Of a stretch of 64,000 nucleotides of DNA, positions 50,220 to 59,495 are shown one piece after another. Source of the DNA: Actinomyces sp. 432 (lineage in GTDB: Bacteria > Actinomycetota > Actinomycetes > Actinomycetales > Actinomycetaceae). The notes under the pieces were generated by a model. It did no database searches and was not told the origin of the DNA. It saw only the letters and a list, made by a program, of their open reading frames with translations. Every line of letters begins with the position of its first letter. The first letter of the stretch is position 1. The stretch spans positions 2,232,001 to 2,296,000 of the forward strand of contig NZ_CP025249.1 in assembly GCF_009930875.1 (NCBI RefSeq). The letters run 5' to 3'. The position numbers and the translations under genes were made by a program.

Positions 50220-50828
50220 ATGAAAGCGATATCTGAGACGGGGTCCGCCAACCCGCCTGTTTTCACCGAGGCCCCCGGCGCACTCACGTCCTACCAGCCT
50301 GAGCCGGGCACGCCGCCCCCCGCGCAGGCGGCACCGGGTGAAGAGGTCACTCGCGCCTACCGCCCCCACGCCCGGGTCTGCGTCATCGACCGCCTACTGG
50401 CGTGGCTGCGGGAGCTGACCCAGTTCGGCCTGGTTGGGGCGCTGGCATTCATCATCGACTCCGGCATGTTCAACCTGCTCCAGCACGGCCCCACGGGGGT
50501 GCTCGCCGGGCATCCGAACACGGCCAACCTGGTCTCCGCCGCAGTGGCGACGGTTTTCTCCTGGGTGGCCAACCGCAGCTGGACCTACCGCGGCCGCACG
50601 CGCGAGAGCATGGCCCGGGAAGCGGCCCTGTTCGCCTTCGCCAACGCCGGCGGCATCCTGATCACCCAGTTCTGCCTGCTGTTCACCCACCATATCCTGG
50701 AGCTGACCGGCCCCCTGGCGGACAACGTCTCCGCCTACGTAGTCGGCTTCGCCCTGGGAACAGCTTTCCGCTTCTTCTTCTACCACTACGTCGTCTTCAC
50801 CGGCGATGGCGACGCCGCACCCAACTGA
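50220..50828 (+). CDS. GtrA-family membrane protein
   Basis: The protein has 202 aa from ATG 50220. A disordered Pro-rich N-terminus of about 60 residues precedes four helices. GtrA marks: [57 protein letters not shown]. GtrA proteins are suggested to move or regulate polyprenyl-phosphate sugars. Adjacent to the PIG-V-like gene, it could present the lipid-linked donor to it. Confidence 0.85.
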   Translation: MKAISETGSANPPVFTEAPGALTSYQPEPGTPPPAQAAPGEEVTRAYRPHARVCVIDRLLAWLRELTQFGLVGALAFIIDSGMFNLLQHGPTGVLAGHPNTANLVSAAVATVFSWVANRSWTYRGRTRESMAREAALFAFANAGGILITQFCLLFTHHILELTGPLADNVSAYVVGFALGTAFRFFFYHYVVFTGDGDAAPN

Positions 50829-51075
50829 GCAGCCAATCCCGCCTCTGCCACTCACAACTCCCGGCTCCGCCCAGAGCCCGCGGGCACACTCGATGCCCCG
50901 GGCCGGACGTGCGGCACGCATCGTCGTGCGGCACACATCGTGGTCATGCAGCACCGCGCACAGCGTGCAAGCTGTCACGGCGAGCCGTTGGGCTCACACG
51001 CGCGTGCCCGATTCCACAGCCGAGATGCGGCGCCCGTCTCGGCGGGCACCCAGGGTTTGTTCCTACGCTGAGCGC

Positions 51076-51780
51076 GTGATTGCGCTGCCTGCTATGCCCG
51101 CCCCTGCTCTCGGACCTGAATGGCTCGACGCCGCCAACCTCATCACCAAGATCGTCGAATGGTTCGGCCCCTGGGCCATCGTCGGCGTGATGCTGGTCAT
51201 CTTCGCGGAGACCGGCCTGCTGGTCGGTTTCTTCCTCCCCGGGGACTCCCTGCTGTTCACCCTGGGGATGTTCGTGGCCACCGGCGCCGTTGGAGTATCC
51301 ATCTGGGTGGCCGCGCCACTGGTATGGGTGGCCGCAATCATCGGGAACCAGACCGGATACGCCATAGGCCGTAAGGCCGGGCCCGCCATCTTCAACCGGG
51401 AGGACTCGCGCCTGTTCAAGCAGGAGTACGTAGAGCGCACGTCTGCGTTCTTCGCACGGCACGGCGGGAAGGCAATCACCCTCGCGCAATTCGTGCCAAT
51501 CGTGCGTACCTTCACCCCGGTGATGGCGGGTGTGGGCCGCATGCATTACTCCCACTTCCTCGGCTTCAACGTGCTCGGCGCCACCTTCTGGGCCTTCGCC
51601 ATCACCTGGCTGGGCTACCTGCTGGGATCGATCGCCTGGATCCAGAAGAACATCGACGTCATGATCCTGGGGATCGTCTTCGTGTCGGTGCTGCCGATGC
51701 TCATCACCGCCCTGCGGAACAAGCTTGGCTCCGCCAAGCGCGAGGCTGCCGAGCCGGTAAGCGTCGAGGCCACCAAGTAG
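51076..51780 (+). CDS. DedA-family membrane protein
   Basis: The protein has 234 aa if GTG 51076 is used; ATG 51094 would give 228. The DedA signatures are [53 protein letters not shown] with the conserved acidic and Arg residues, and [14 protein letters not shown]. Members are membrane proteins affecting lipid (including undecaprenyl-phosphate) transport; some are C55-P translocases. Stand-alone here. Confidence 0.9.
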   Translation: MIALPAMPAPALGPEWLDAANLITKIVEWFGPWAIVGVMLVIFAETGLLVGFFLPGDSLLFTLGMFVATGAVGVSIWVAAPLVWVAAIIGNQTGYAIGRKAGPAIFNREDSRLFKQEYVERTSAFFARHGGKAITLAQFVPIVRTFTPVMAGVGRMHYSHFLGFNVLGATFWAFAITWLGYLLGSIAWIQKNIDVMILGIVFVSVLPMLITALRNKLGSAKREAAEPVSVEATK

Positions 51781-52238
51781 GCCCGGCCGGGTGGCCCCGG
51801 GTAGCGACGGGCGTGGATCCTGCGAGCCTGCCCGGGGGCGGCGTCTCTACTTGAACCGCGTTCCGGCGCATGGACCGTCTGAGAACGCGTTTAAGGCGGC
51901 CCAACCGCAGATTTGGGGCCCAACCGCAGCATGGCGGTCCAACTGGGGCCGTGGGAGTGCTGCGACGGCGCAGGCCAGTTCCCCGTCACCTTGCTGGTGG
52001 CTCCGAGTGGTCCACGGCGCGGGCCAGTTCCCTGCAGCAAGCGCCAGCCAACCCGCGCAGGGGTGGGCCGCCGCCCACGCACCGTTGGCCCGCCTGCGGC
52101 GCTGGAGGCGCCAGGACTGCGAACGCACGCCGGTAGCAGGACGCCTCTCGGGCAGCCCCAAGCGGGTCCGACGGCAGCTTGCCCCGCCGCCCTGCACTGG
52201 CTTAGCCCGACATCGGCATGGACGGCTCGGCAGGCCCC
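51781..52238. other. intergenic region with short direct repeats
   Basis: About 458 bp between convergent genes. GCCCAACCGCAG occurs twice about 20 bp apart near 51.9 kb. A GGCCAGTTCCC segment preceded by ACGGCGC occurs at 51965 and 52014 (49 bp apart). No gene-like ORF; no clear terminator. Confidence 0.55.
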
Positions 52239-53318
52239 TCAGATCCGGCGGCGCCGCCCCACGCTGACCAGCGCCCCACGCGGCAGCACGTTATTGGGGT
52301 CCAGTGACTTGGGCACCGCATTGAGCAGTATCGAGAAGACGGCGGGCTTGCGCTGGGACAGCTCAATACGCCCGCCGTCGGCCTCCACCAGGTCCTTGGC
52401 CAGCGCCAGGCCCACACCGGTGGAGCCGTGCCCGGAGACATTGCGCTCAAAGACGTTCGGGGCGATGTCCTCGGCCACTCCCTCACCCTCATCCGCAACA
52501 TCAATGAAGACACCGTGCCCGCCGTTCGCGCTGCGCACGGACACACTGGTTGTGCCATCGCCATAGCGCAGTGAATTCTCAATCACCGTGGCCAACACCT
52601 GGGCCAGAGACCCGGGAGTGGCCAGCACCGGCATACCGACGGCGTCGGAGAAAGTGACCTCGCGCCCGGCGTCGTGGAAGGCCGGCTCCCACTCCTCGCG
52701 CTGCTGCTCGAACAGATCAGAAAGGTGCAGCGCCTCGGTGGTGCCGCCACCGGTACGCCGCGAAATACGCAGAAGGTCCTCCACCACGCCGGTGAGCCGA
52801 TCGACTTGCTCGATGCAGGCGCGAGCCTCCTCACGCACCTCCTCCTGAGTGGAAAGCAGCTCGATCTCCTCCAGCCGCAGGCTCAGCGAGGTCAGGGGCG
52901 TACGCAGCTGGTGCGAGGCATCGGAGGCGAACTGCCGCTCGGCCGCGATGCGCCCTGCAACGCGCTCGGCACTGCGCACGAGCTCGGCCTGCACCAGGTC
53001 GATCTCCTCGATTCCGCTGCTGCGCAGCCGGGGCCGCACCTGGCCGGAGCCGAGCTGCTCGGCCTCGGCAGCCAGGTAGATCAGGGGCGCGCTGATGCGG
53101 CGCGACCCCCTGGCGGCCACGATATAGGCGGCAACCAGCGCCACCGCGGCCAGCGCCACGGTGGTCACAACGACTATGAAAATGACGCGTAGATGATCGT
53201 CACTGGCGGAGGAGGCCCGGGAGGCGACGGCGATCCACGCCCCGCCCAGGGGCACTCCCAGCAGGACGACGGCGACGGACACGGCCGCCATGGTCATCTG
53301 CATTGCTCGGCGTCGCAT
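52239..53318 (-). CDS. sensor histidine kinase
   Basis: The protein has 359 aa from ATG 53318. Two membrane helices (about 9-33 and 44-69) enclose only a very short outer loop, so sensing is probably within the membrane. A HAMP-like segment follows, then the H-box SDASHQLRTPLTSL with His136. The N-box is VIENSLRYGDG and the ATP lid is DVADEGEGV with GSTGVGLALAKDLVE. It phosphorylates the response regulator 39 bp upstream. Signal unknown. Confidence 0.92.
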   Translation of the reverse strand: MRRRAMQMTMAAVSVAVVLLGVPLGGAWIAVASRASSASDDHLRVIFIVVVTTVALAAVALVAAYIVAARGSRRISAPLIYLAAEAEQLGSGQVRPRLRSSGIEEIDLVQAELVRSAERVAGRIAAERQFASDASHQLRTPLTSLSLRLEEIELLSTQEEVREEARACIEQVDRLTGVVEDLLRISRRTGGGTTEALHLSDLFEQQREEWEPAFHDAGREVTFSDAVGMPVLATPGSLAQVLATVIENSLRYGDGTTSVSVRSANGGHGVFIDVADEGEGVAEDIAPNVFERNVSGHGSTGVGLALAKDLVEADGGRIELSQRKPAVFSILLNAVPKSLDPNNVLPRGALVSVGRRRRI

Positions 53319-53357
53319 GGCACCTGCCTTCTTCGGTGGCCTGGCTCAGGCGTGGGC

Positions 53358-54026
53358 TCAAATCGCCAGCCGGTAGCCCCCACCATCCGCGATCAGCAGC
53401 GCCGGGTTGTCGGCGTCGTCGCCGAGTTTCCGGCGCAGCCAGGTGATATGCATGGCCAGCGTGTGCTCGGAGCCGGTGGGGTCCTCACCCCACACTTCCT
53501 TGAGGATGTCCTCAGTGGACAGCATCTGGCCCACTCCGCGCACCAGCACACGCAGCAATTCGAACTCACGGGTGGTCAGCTGAAGCTCCTCCCCACGGGC
53601 GAAGGCCCGATGGCCGGCCACGTCGACGCGAATATCGCCGGCCACCAGCTCGTCCTCGATCGCCTCACCGGAGGCACGCCGCACCTGTGCGCGCACGCGG
53701 GCCAGCAGCTCGGCCAGGCGGAAGGGCTTGGTCACGTAGTCGTCCGCCCCCGCGTCAAGTCCCACCACCAGGTCGGTGTCCTCGCTGCGGGCGGTGAGCA
53801 TGAGGATCGGGATGGTCAGCCCCTGGGCGCGCACCTGCCGGGCCACATCAAGGCCATCGATGTCCGGCAGGCCGAGGTCGAGGACGATGATGTCCGCCCC
53901 GTCCAGATCCTCCAGGGCCCCCTTGCCCGTGCCGTGGGCGTGGACCTCGTAACCCTCACGGCCGAAGGCGCGGGCGAGCGGCTCGGAGATGGCGGGGTCG
54001 TCCTCAACGAGAAGCACATTCGTCAT
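53358..54026 (-). CDS. OmpR-family response regulator
   Basis: The protein has 222 aa from ATG 54026. Receiver domain with acidic pocket VEDD, phospho-acceptor Asp50 in VLDLGLP, and Lys100 in VTKPF. The C-terminal winged helix has LTTREFELLRVLV, GSEHTLAMHITWLRRKLGDD and GGGYRLAI. It pairs with the kinase immediately downstream. Target genes cannot be read from the sequence. Confidence 0.94.
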   Translation of the reverse strand: MTNVLLVEDDPAISEPLARAFGREGYEVHAHGTGKGALEDLDGADIIVLDLGLPDIDGLDVARQVRAQGLTIPILMLTARSEDTDLVVGLDAGADDYVTKPFRLAELLARVRAQVRRASGEAIEDELVAGDIRVDVAGHRAFARGEELQLTTREFELLRVLVRGVGQMLSTEDILKEVWGEDPTGSEHTLAMHITWLRRKLGDDADNPALLIADGGGYRLAI

Positions 54027-54089
54027 GCCCTGGATCGTATGCGACCAGGGCGGGAGGCGTCATCCTCCGCTGGCAGGAAGTGTCGCGCC

Positions 54090-55211
54090 TCAGGCACGGG
54101 CGAGCGCCCATGGGGTGACATTACCCAGACCCTTGGCGACTACTTCGTGACACGGGTGAACCGTGTACAGGTGGGCGTCCGGGCCGTTGATGAGCTCCAT
54201 GGCGGTTGCCTCATCCATCCGGATGCCCCCGGGCTCAGCGGTGTCAACCAGCCGGGAGGCCAGGTTCACCGGAGGCCCGAAGACATCGCCGGAGCGGGAG
54301 ACGACCCGCCCCTGTACCAGGCTGGCACGCACCCGCATCATCTCCGGGCCGGACTGGAGCTGCTCAACCAGCGCTGTGACAACATCGGCCGCCGTGCTCA
54401 GATCATCGGCGATGTACATCACGGCGTCGCCAATGGTCTTGACCACGCGGGCGCCGCGGGAGGTGACGACGTCCCGCGCGGTGGACTCGAAGTCGTCAAG
54501 CATCTCGGCCAGCTCCAGCCGGCCCATGGTCTGGGCGCGCTGGGTGAAGGAGACGATGTCCACGAATCCCAGCGAGCGGATGAGCGGGTAGAAGTCGGGG
54601 CCGGCGTCCTCACGACCGCGGCGGGACACCTCCGAATCGGTGCGATCCAGCAGGGAGGCCAGGTGTCGGCGCCAGACGTAGGTCAGCTGCGCGGACAGTG
54701 AGTCGACCATCTCGTCGATGTGGTCCAGGGCCACCAGCCGGGCGGCGGTGTCATCCAGGTGGAGGCGCTCGGAGATGTCAGCCACCAGCGTCTCAAACTG
54801 CCATAGCACCAGCCGGTCCATGGTGAAGGACTGGGCGCGCAGCAGCTCCAGGACACTGCTGGCGGCGAGTCCGCCCCCGGGGGCGTGGGCCGAGGGCAGG
54901 CCGTCATCATTGTCATCGATCAGGTCGGCCACATTGCGCAGGGCGACCGCATCCTGCGCGGTGAAGCGGACCTCATCGGGATCGACGTCGGCGAAGCCCA
55001 TGGCCCGCCAGAAACGACGCGCCAGATCCAGCCCAGTGCCGGCGTGCACGGCAATCTCGCGCAGGCTGAGCGTGGGCACGCCCTCCAGTAGCCGCTGCTC
55101 GTGGCCGCGGACGGTGCCGGCCGCCTTGCCGGCGGACCCAGCCGCCGAGACGGCGCCGGCATACGAGTCCCCGGCGGGGTCGCGCGGCTCGGGGGTCTGT
55201 GGGGCGGTCAC
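54090..55211 (-). CDS. class III adenylate cyclase
   Basis: The protein has 373 aa from GTG 55211 (ATG 55229 adds six residues). The N-terminal about 200 residues are helical and resemble the pH/regulatory region of mycobacterial single-domain cyclases (LSLREIAVHAGTGLDLARRFW). The catalytic domain has metal Asp in FVDIVSFTQ (about 218) and IGDAVMYI (about 262), Lys in RVVKTIGD, and GDVFGPPVNLASRL with transition-state Asn and Arg. All key residues for ATP are present, so cAMP synthesis is likely. It is between birA and the two-component genes. Confidence 0.9.
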   Translation of the reverse strand: MTAPQTPEPRDPAGDSYAGAVSAAGSAGKAAGTVRGHEQRLLEGVPTLSLREIAVHAGTGLDLARRFWRAMGFADVDPDEVRFTAQDAVALRNVADLIDDNDDGLPSAHAPGGGLAASSVLELLRAQSFTMDRLVLWQFETLVADISERLHLDDTAARLVALDHIDEMVDSLSAQLTYVWRRHLASLLDRTDSEVSRRGREDAGPDFYPLIRSLGFVDIVSFTQRAQTMGRLELAEMLDDFESTARDVVTSRGARVVKTIGDAVMYIADDLSTAADVVTALVEQLQSGPEMMRVRASLVQGRVVSRSGDVFGPPVNLASRLVDTAEPGGIRMDEATAMELINGPDAHLYTVHPCHEVVAKGLGNVTPWALARA

Positions 55212-55379
55212 CGCGTAAGAGTAGCGCACATCACAGGCCGGTGATCAATAGGTGAATCAATCAGGGCGGTCACAAGGCCGACCAGCACTCATCCCAGCTG
55301 CCGCCGTATGCGTAGTGCCGCCGCTCGTACCGATACTGCGCAGCGGCACCGCCCACCCGCGCGCTGGCCGCGCCGCACG

Positions 55380-56291
55380 CTAATTCCGCTCCCTGACCGC
55401 GGTGACATCCCCCGCGGTGACCTCGATAAGGCGCGCACCCGTACCGTCACCGACTTGCAGGACCAGCCCGGGGCTGAGGTCGACGGCGACGCCCGCCACC
55501 TCCCCGTCGGGCCCGTTGACGCACACTGCCTGCCCGAGGGTGGCACAGGCGCTGCGCAGTTGCCTGCCCAAGGCGCCGTCACCGGCGTCAGGATCGCCCC
55601 CGACAGACTCCCACAAGGAAACGAGCTCAGCCAGGCTGCGCCCGCAATCGTCCAGCAGCGGGCCGGCGGCGGTGTCCGCCGCCCCCAGCGAGGCCAGGGA
55701 GGCGGCCCAGGGCACCGGCAGCTGCTGCGCGTCTTGAGCGAGGTTGACGCCGATTCCCACGATCACGGCCACGGCGGCATCCCGGGAGGCGGGCACGGCG
55801 GCCCCCGTCGGCACAGGGCCACGCGCCCCGGGGGTAACCATTTCAGTGAGGACGCCGGCCAGCTTGCGGCTACTCCCCCAGCCGGGTACCGCTGCGGGGG
55901 CGCACGTCGCCGGGCCCGGCAGTGCGATCACGTCATTGGGCCACTTGGTGGCCGTGTTCCACCCGCTGCCCGACAGCCTGGGCGCGAGGGCACGGGCTAC
56001 GGCCAGGCCCGCCAGCAGCGGCAGCCAGTGCAGCCGGGTGTTGGGAACCAGTGGCCGCACCACGATTGAGGCGGTCAGCGCCCCTGTCGGCGGCGTGGTC
56101 CAGACGTGGTCGGCGCGGCCGCGGCCAGCGGTCTGCGTACGAGCGCGCAGCGCCGATAGGTGCGGCCACCGTACGGAGGCGACGGGGTCGAGGCCGCCGT
56201 CGGGGCCGGTCAGGGCCCGCCGCAGATCCGTGTTGGTCGAGCCGGTGCGCTCCACTACCACTAGCCGGCTGAACGGGGAGCGGGCGGTCAT
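55380..56291 (-). CDS. birA: biotin--[acetyl-CoA-carboxylase] ligase
   Basis: The protein has 303 aa from ATG 56291. It has no N-terminal DNA-binding domain, so it is a monofunctional type I ligase. Motifs: VERTGSTNTDL, AGRGRADHVWTTP (the GRGR biotinyl-AMP loop), TATKWPNDV with the catalytic Lys, KLAGVLTEM and VIVGIGVNL. It makes biotinyl-AMP and biotinylates carboxylases. Divergent from maf. Confidence 0.94.
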   Translation of the reverse strand: MTARSPFSRLVVVERTGSTNTDLRRALTGPDGGLDPVASVRWPHLSALRARTQTAGRGRADHVWTTPPTGALTASIVVRPLVPNTRLHWLPLLAGLAVARALAPRLSGSGWNTATKWPNDVIALPGPATCAPAAVPGWGSSRKLAGVLTEMVTPGARGPVPTGAAVPASRDAAVAVIVGIGVNLAQDAQQLPVPWAASLASLGAADTAAGPLLDDCGRSLAELVSLWESVGGDPDAGDGALGRQLRSACATLGQAVCVNGPDGEVAGVAVDLSPGLVLQVGDGTGARLIEVTAGDVTAVRERN

Positions 56292-56384
56292 GCCAGCAGC
56301 CTACGCGACCGCCGAGAACAGTCGAGGCGACGAAGCCCGGCTCCGGCGTGGGCTTGCGGGAGACCGGGCACTAGGCTTGAGCGC

Positions 56385-57062
56385 GTGCTTGTCCTGGCAT
56401 CCCAGTCCACCGGCCGTCTGGCCACCCTGCGGGCAGCCGGCGTCGATCCGCAGGTACGGGTCTCCGACGTCGATGAGCCCCGAGTCCTGGCCGACCTAGC
56501 CGCCGCGCGCCGCGCCGGCGGCTCACCGGCTCCCACACCCGCAGAGCAGGTGCAGGCTCTGGCGCAGGCCAAGGCACTTGACGTGGCGGGCAGCCTCCCG
56601 GACGCGGCGGCACAGGCGGACCCGGACCTGGTGGTAGTCGGCTGTGACTCCATGCTGGAGATCGACGGGAACGTGGTTGGCAAGCCGGGCACCGCGCAGT
56701 TGGCCCGCGAGCGCTGGCGGGCGATGCGGGGGCGCAGCGGCACCCTGCACACCGGGCACTTCCTGGTGCGCGCCCGCGACGCCGCTACCGCCGCCGGCGT
56801 GTCATCCACGATCGTGCACTTCGGCTCCCCCAGCGACGCCGAGATCGACGCCTACGTAGCCTCCGGGGAGCCCCTGTGGTGCGCAGGCGCGTTCACCATC
56901 GACGGCCTGGGCGGCGCCTTCATCGACGGCGTTGAGGGGGATCCGCACGGGGTGGTCGGCATCTCCCTGCCACTGCTGCGCCGCCTGCTGGCTCACCTGG
57001 GGGTGACCTGGACGGACCTTTGGTCCCCACCCAGCGCCGCACCCGGCTCAGCGGCGCAATAG
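56385..57062 (+). CDS. maf: Maf/YhdE nucleoside triphosphate pyrophosphatase
   Basis: The protein has 225 aa from GTG 56385. LVLASQSTGRLATLRAAGV (the ASxSxxR motif), VVVGCDSMLEIDGNVVGKPG, and RGRSGTLHTGHFLVR match Maf proteins, which hydrolyse (d)NTPs to NMP and limit misincorporation. Its stop overlaps the convergent MaoC-like gene by 15 bp. Usual length is 190-210, so it carries small insertions. Confidence 0.92.
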   Translation: MLVLASQSTGRLATLRAAGVDPQVRVSDVDEPRVLADLAAARRAGGSPAPTPAEQVQALAQAKALDVAGSLPDAAAQADPDLVVVGCDSMLEIDGNVVGKPGTAQLARERWRAMRGRSGTLHTGHFLVRARDAATAAGVSSTIVHFGSPSDAEIDAYVASGEPLWCAGAFTIDGLGGAFIDGVEGDPHGVVGISLPLLRRLLAHLGVTWTDLWSPPSAAPGSAAQ

Positions 57063-57830
57063 GGCGCTGTGCCCGCCGGTACTGATACCGCCCCCGGCGT
57101 CGACGTGCAGCGCGACAGAGCCGCCTGCCGGCAGCGGCACGGCCCCGGTGAACCGCAGGTCCACCGTCCCGGAAGCCGGCGCTAGCGCGAGGCTGATGGC
57201 ACCCAGCAGCAGTCCATGGGCGACTACGTCCCCCTCCCCTACGGGCAGTCCTGCCCGCCGCGCCGCGCCGGCACGCAGGTGGATGGGATTGTGGTCACCG
57301 GTCGCCCGGGACCAGTCGCGCACGTGGGCGGCGGTGAGAACGAGCTCACGGACCGGCTCCGCCCCCGACGCCGGAACTGGTCCGCCCGGTGCCGGTGCCG
57401 CAGCCGCCGCGCGGCGGGCGAGGTCGTGAGCGACCCGGGCACCGGTCGCCCACCCCGGGCCGGCGGGGCACACGAGCACGGTGCTGTGCACCAGCTCCCA
57501 GCCGCCGCGGACGGTGCGGTCCATGGTGGGCTCGAGGTCGCGGGAGGCTGGTCTTCCGCGGGCGTCGGCGGGTACGACGTCGGCCGGGGTGATCCGGCAG
57601 CGTCGGTGGATGAATCCGGTCAGGTCCCTGCCACCGGTGCCGTCGGCGGCGTTGCCCGTGTACCGCGGGAGCCGGTCGGCTAATCCGGCCAGTGCCACGA
57701 CGGCGGGGGCGAGCACGAGCGCAGCAGGCGCCAGGGCCGGGCCGCAGTCCGCTCCGCTCGTGTCCGGGGCAACCGGTTCCCTGTGGGTGGAAGGCAGGCG
57801 GGCGAGAACTGCGGCGAGGACTTGCGCCAT
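57048..57830 (-). CDS. MaoC-like hotdog dehydratase
   Basis: The protein has 260 aa if ATG 57830 is used; GTG 57932 would add a low-complexity leader. The C-terminal hotdog domain has DWSRATGDHNPIHLRAGAAR with the catalytic Asp and His, and VVAHGLLLGAISLAL. The N-terminal part (LPSTHREPVAPDTSGAD through MDRTVRGGWELVHSTVLVC) resembles the non-catalytic hotdog half. Such fused proteins act as (R)-specific enoyl hydratases/3-hydroxyacyl dehydratases. Position directly after rpmG is common in actinobacteria. Start is uncertain. Confidence 0.75.
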   Translation of the reverse strand: MAQVLAAVLARLPSTHREPVAPDTSGADCGPALAPAALVLAPAVVALAGLADRLPRYTGNAADGTGGRDLTGFIHRRCRITPADVVPADARGRPASRDLEPTMDRTVRGGWELVHSTVLVCPAGPGWATGARVAHDLARRAAAAAPAPGGPVPASGAEPVRELVLTAAHVRDWSRATGDHNPIHLRAGAARRAGLPVGEGDVVAHGLLLGAISLALAPASGTVDLRFTGAVPLPAGGSVALHVDAGGGISTGGHSALLRR

Positions 57831-57934
57831 GTCTGCGGCAAGTGTGTCCGGGACTGCCGTTGCTGCGGGGGTATGGCAAGGCCCCGGCGATCCTGGATCG
57901 TCGGGGCCTGCATCCGCGTCGCGCACCGCCACGG

Positions 57935-58102
57935 TCAGCGGGTCTCGCGGTGCTCCGTGTGCTTGCCGCAGCGCCGGCAGTACTTGGACAGAGACAACCG
58001 GTCCGGAGTGTTCCGGCGGTTCTTCTTGGTGATGTAGTTGCGCTCCTTGCACTCCGAGCACGCCAGAGTGATCTTGGGGCGAACGTCGCTGGCCTTGGCC
58101 AC
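57935..58102 (-). CDS. rpmG: 50S ribosomal protein L33
   Basis: The protein has 55 aa from GTG 58102, with an AGGAGAAGGA box just before it; the longer ATG reading is rejected. [19 protein letters not shown] and [15 protein letters not shown] show the CxxC...CxxC zinc-binding form. Part of the large ribosomal subunit. It lies 58 bp after tRNA-Met on the same strand. Confidence 0.95.
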   Translation of the reverse strand: MAKASDVRPKITLACSECKERNYITKKNRRNTPDRLSLSKYCRRCGKHTEHRETR

Positions 58103-58160
58103 GTCCTTCTCCTCTCGCTGATCCTCGAGCAGCCCGTTGGGTGCCATGCTCGAACTTGCG

Positions 58161-58234
58161 TAGCGGGGGAGGGACTCGAACCCTCGACCTCACGATTATG
58201 AGTCGTGCGCTCTAACCAGCTGAGCTACCTCGCC
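58161..58234 (-). tRNA. tRNA-Met (CAT)
   Basis: Cloverleaf with D-arm AGCTCAGCTGGTTAGAGC, anticodon loop CTCATAA (CAT) on stem ACGA/TCGT, T-arm GAGGG/CCCTC around TTCGAGT. One acceptor pair (position 5, A against C) is mismatched. No encoded CCA. Elongator-type rather than initiator cannot be proven here, but the G1-T end pair and standard D-arm favour elongator. Confidence 0.93.
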
Positions 58235-58274
58235 AGATGACACTTCAGGGGCCCGTAGGCCCCCGCAGCATCAG

Positions 58275-58347
58275 AGCCCCGAAAGGGAATCGAACCCTTG
58301 ACCTTCTCCTTACCATGGAGACGCTCTGCCGACTGAGCTATCGGGGC
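58275..58347 (-). tRNA. tRNA-Thr (GGT)
   Basis: Acceptor GCCCCGA/TCGGGGC is perfect. Anticodon stem TCTCC/GGAGA with loop ATGGTAA gives anticodon GGT. T-arm AAGGG/CCCTT. No encoded CCA. Confidence 0.96.
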
Positions 58348-58468
58348 AACGAGCGGAACTTTAGGCAGATCGGATTTGCCTGCGCAACTCCGTTTCCCGT
58401 GGCCTCGCTCACCGCGGTCCCGCCCCTGGGGGCGAGTTCTGGCCGCGGCGTAAACGCCGCAACCATGG

Positions 58469-58550
58469 TGGCGGGTGAGGGATTCGAACCCCCGTAGCAT
58501 ACTGCGGCTGATTTACAGTCAGCTCCCATTGGCCGCTCGGGCAACCCGCC
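58469..58550 (-). tRNA. tRNA-Tyr (GTA)
   Basis: Acceptor GGCGGGT/ACCCGCC is perfect. Anticodon stem around CTGTAAA gives GTA, and the long variable arm (GCAGTATGCTAC region) marks a class II tRNA. First of three minus-strand tRNAs leading into rpmG. Confidence 0.96.
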
Positions 58551-58724
58551 GGGCTCCGTGCTCGCCGCGGGCCGGTCTTGCCGCCCCACGCCTCTGCTCG
58601 GTGCCGTGGAAGGATAGCAAGCCAACGGCTGCGCACGCCAATCCCCACCGTAGGACCCTGCTCACAGCGATGACGGCGCCACGTCCGGCTCCGCAATCAC
58701 CGAGCTCCTTCTACAGTCGTTGTC

Positions 58725-59462
58725 ATGTCGCAACCTAGGCCCCCTTACCGTCCCGATCAGCGACCCGCACCCCAGGCGCAGCCCATGGCTACGCAGACGC
58801 CAGGCGTCCCGATGCCGATGCAACCCGGACAGCCTCAGCACAAGCGTCGTAGTCCCCTAGTCCTCGTCATTGCTGTGGTGGCCGCCATAGCGGTCGCCGC
58901 CGGCATCGGCATCGGCATCATCGTCAGCGTGGCATCGCACGGCCGGCCCGTCCCGGCAGCACAGGCCACCGCCGGACAGTGCATCGAGGACCCGGAGGTG
59001 AAGGAGCTGGGCCACGTCTACGTCGCTGACTGCGACTCTGCGGATGGCGCCTACAGGGTCACCGCCGCTGCCGGTACCGACTGCACGACCGTGCCAGGAA
59101 CAACCACCACTTACCAGGATCTATGCATGATCGGCCTTGGCGAGGACCCGAGCGCTTCCTTGATCGAGGTTCAGGAGGGCGACTGCCTGAGTATTGACGA
59201 CGCCACGCAGGAGGCCGCCGTTGCAGAGTGCACCAGCGGCACCTACCCGGCGCTGAAGGTACTTACCGACGTTGCCGACTCAGATCTCGGGCTGATGGCG
59301 GGCGACGAGGACGCCTGCATCGCCGCGGGCGTGGATGAGGATGCTTACTCCTTCTGGTACAAGTGGAACCTGACCTCCTTCATGTTCGACACGGCAGGCG
59401 ACACGAGGAATCTGCTCAGCCCCAACCAGTTCGTCTTCTGCCTGGGCGATCCCCAGCCGTGA
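58725..59462 (+). CDS. single-pass membrane protein, function unknown
   Basis: The protein has 245 aa from ATG 58725. A Pro/Gln-rich cytoplasmic part (about 1-40) precedes one helix (LVLVIAVVAAIAVAAGIGIG) and an outer domain. That domain has two repeats of a GxCL/GQCIE start and a DC/ECxS turn (AGQCIEDPEV...VADCDSADG; EGDCLSIDD...VAECTSGTY), suggesting two small disulphide-stabilised modules. This layout resembles Streptomyces LppU-like proteins of unknown function. No enzymatic motif seen. Confidence 0.8.
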   Translation: MSQPRPPYRPDQRPAPQAQPMATQTPGVPMPMQPGQPQHKRRSPLVLVIAVVAAIAVAAGIGIGIIVSVASHGRPVPAAQATAGQCIEDPEVKELGHVYVADCDSADGAYRVTAAAGTDCTTVPGTTTTYQDLCMIGLGEDPSASLIEVQEGDCLSIDDATQEAAVAECTSGTYPALKVLTDVADSDLGLMAGDEDACIAAGVDEDAYSFWYKWNLTSFMFDTAGDTRNLLSPNQFVFCLGDPQP

Positions 59463-59495
59463 CCCGTCATCCCTGACCGGAGGGTGGCAGCCGTC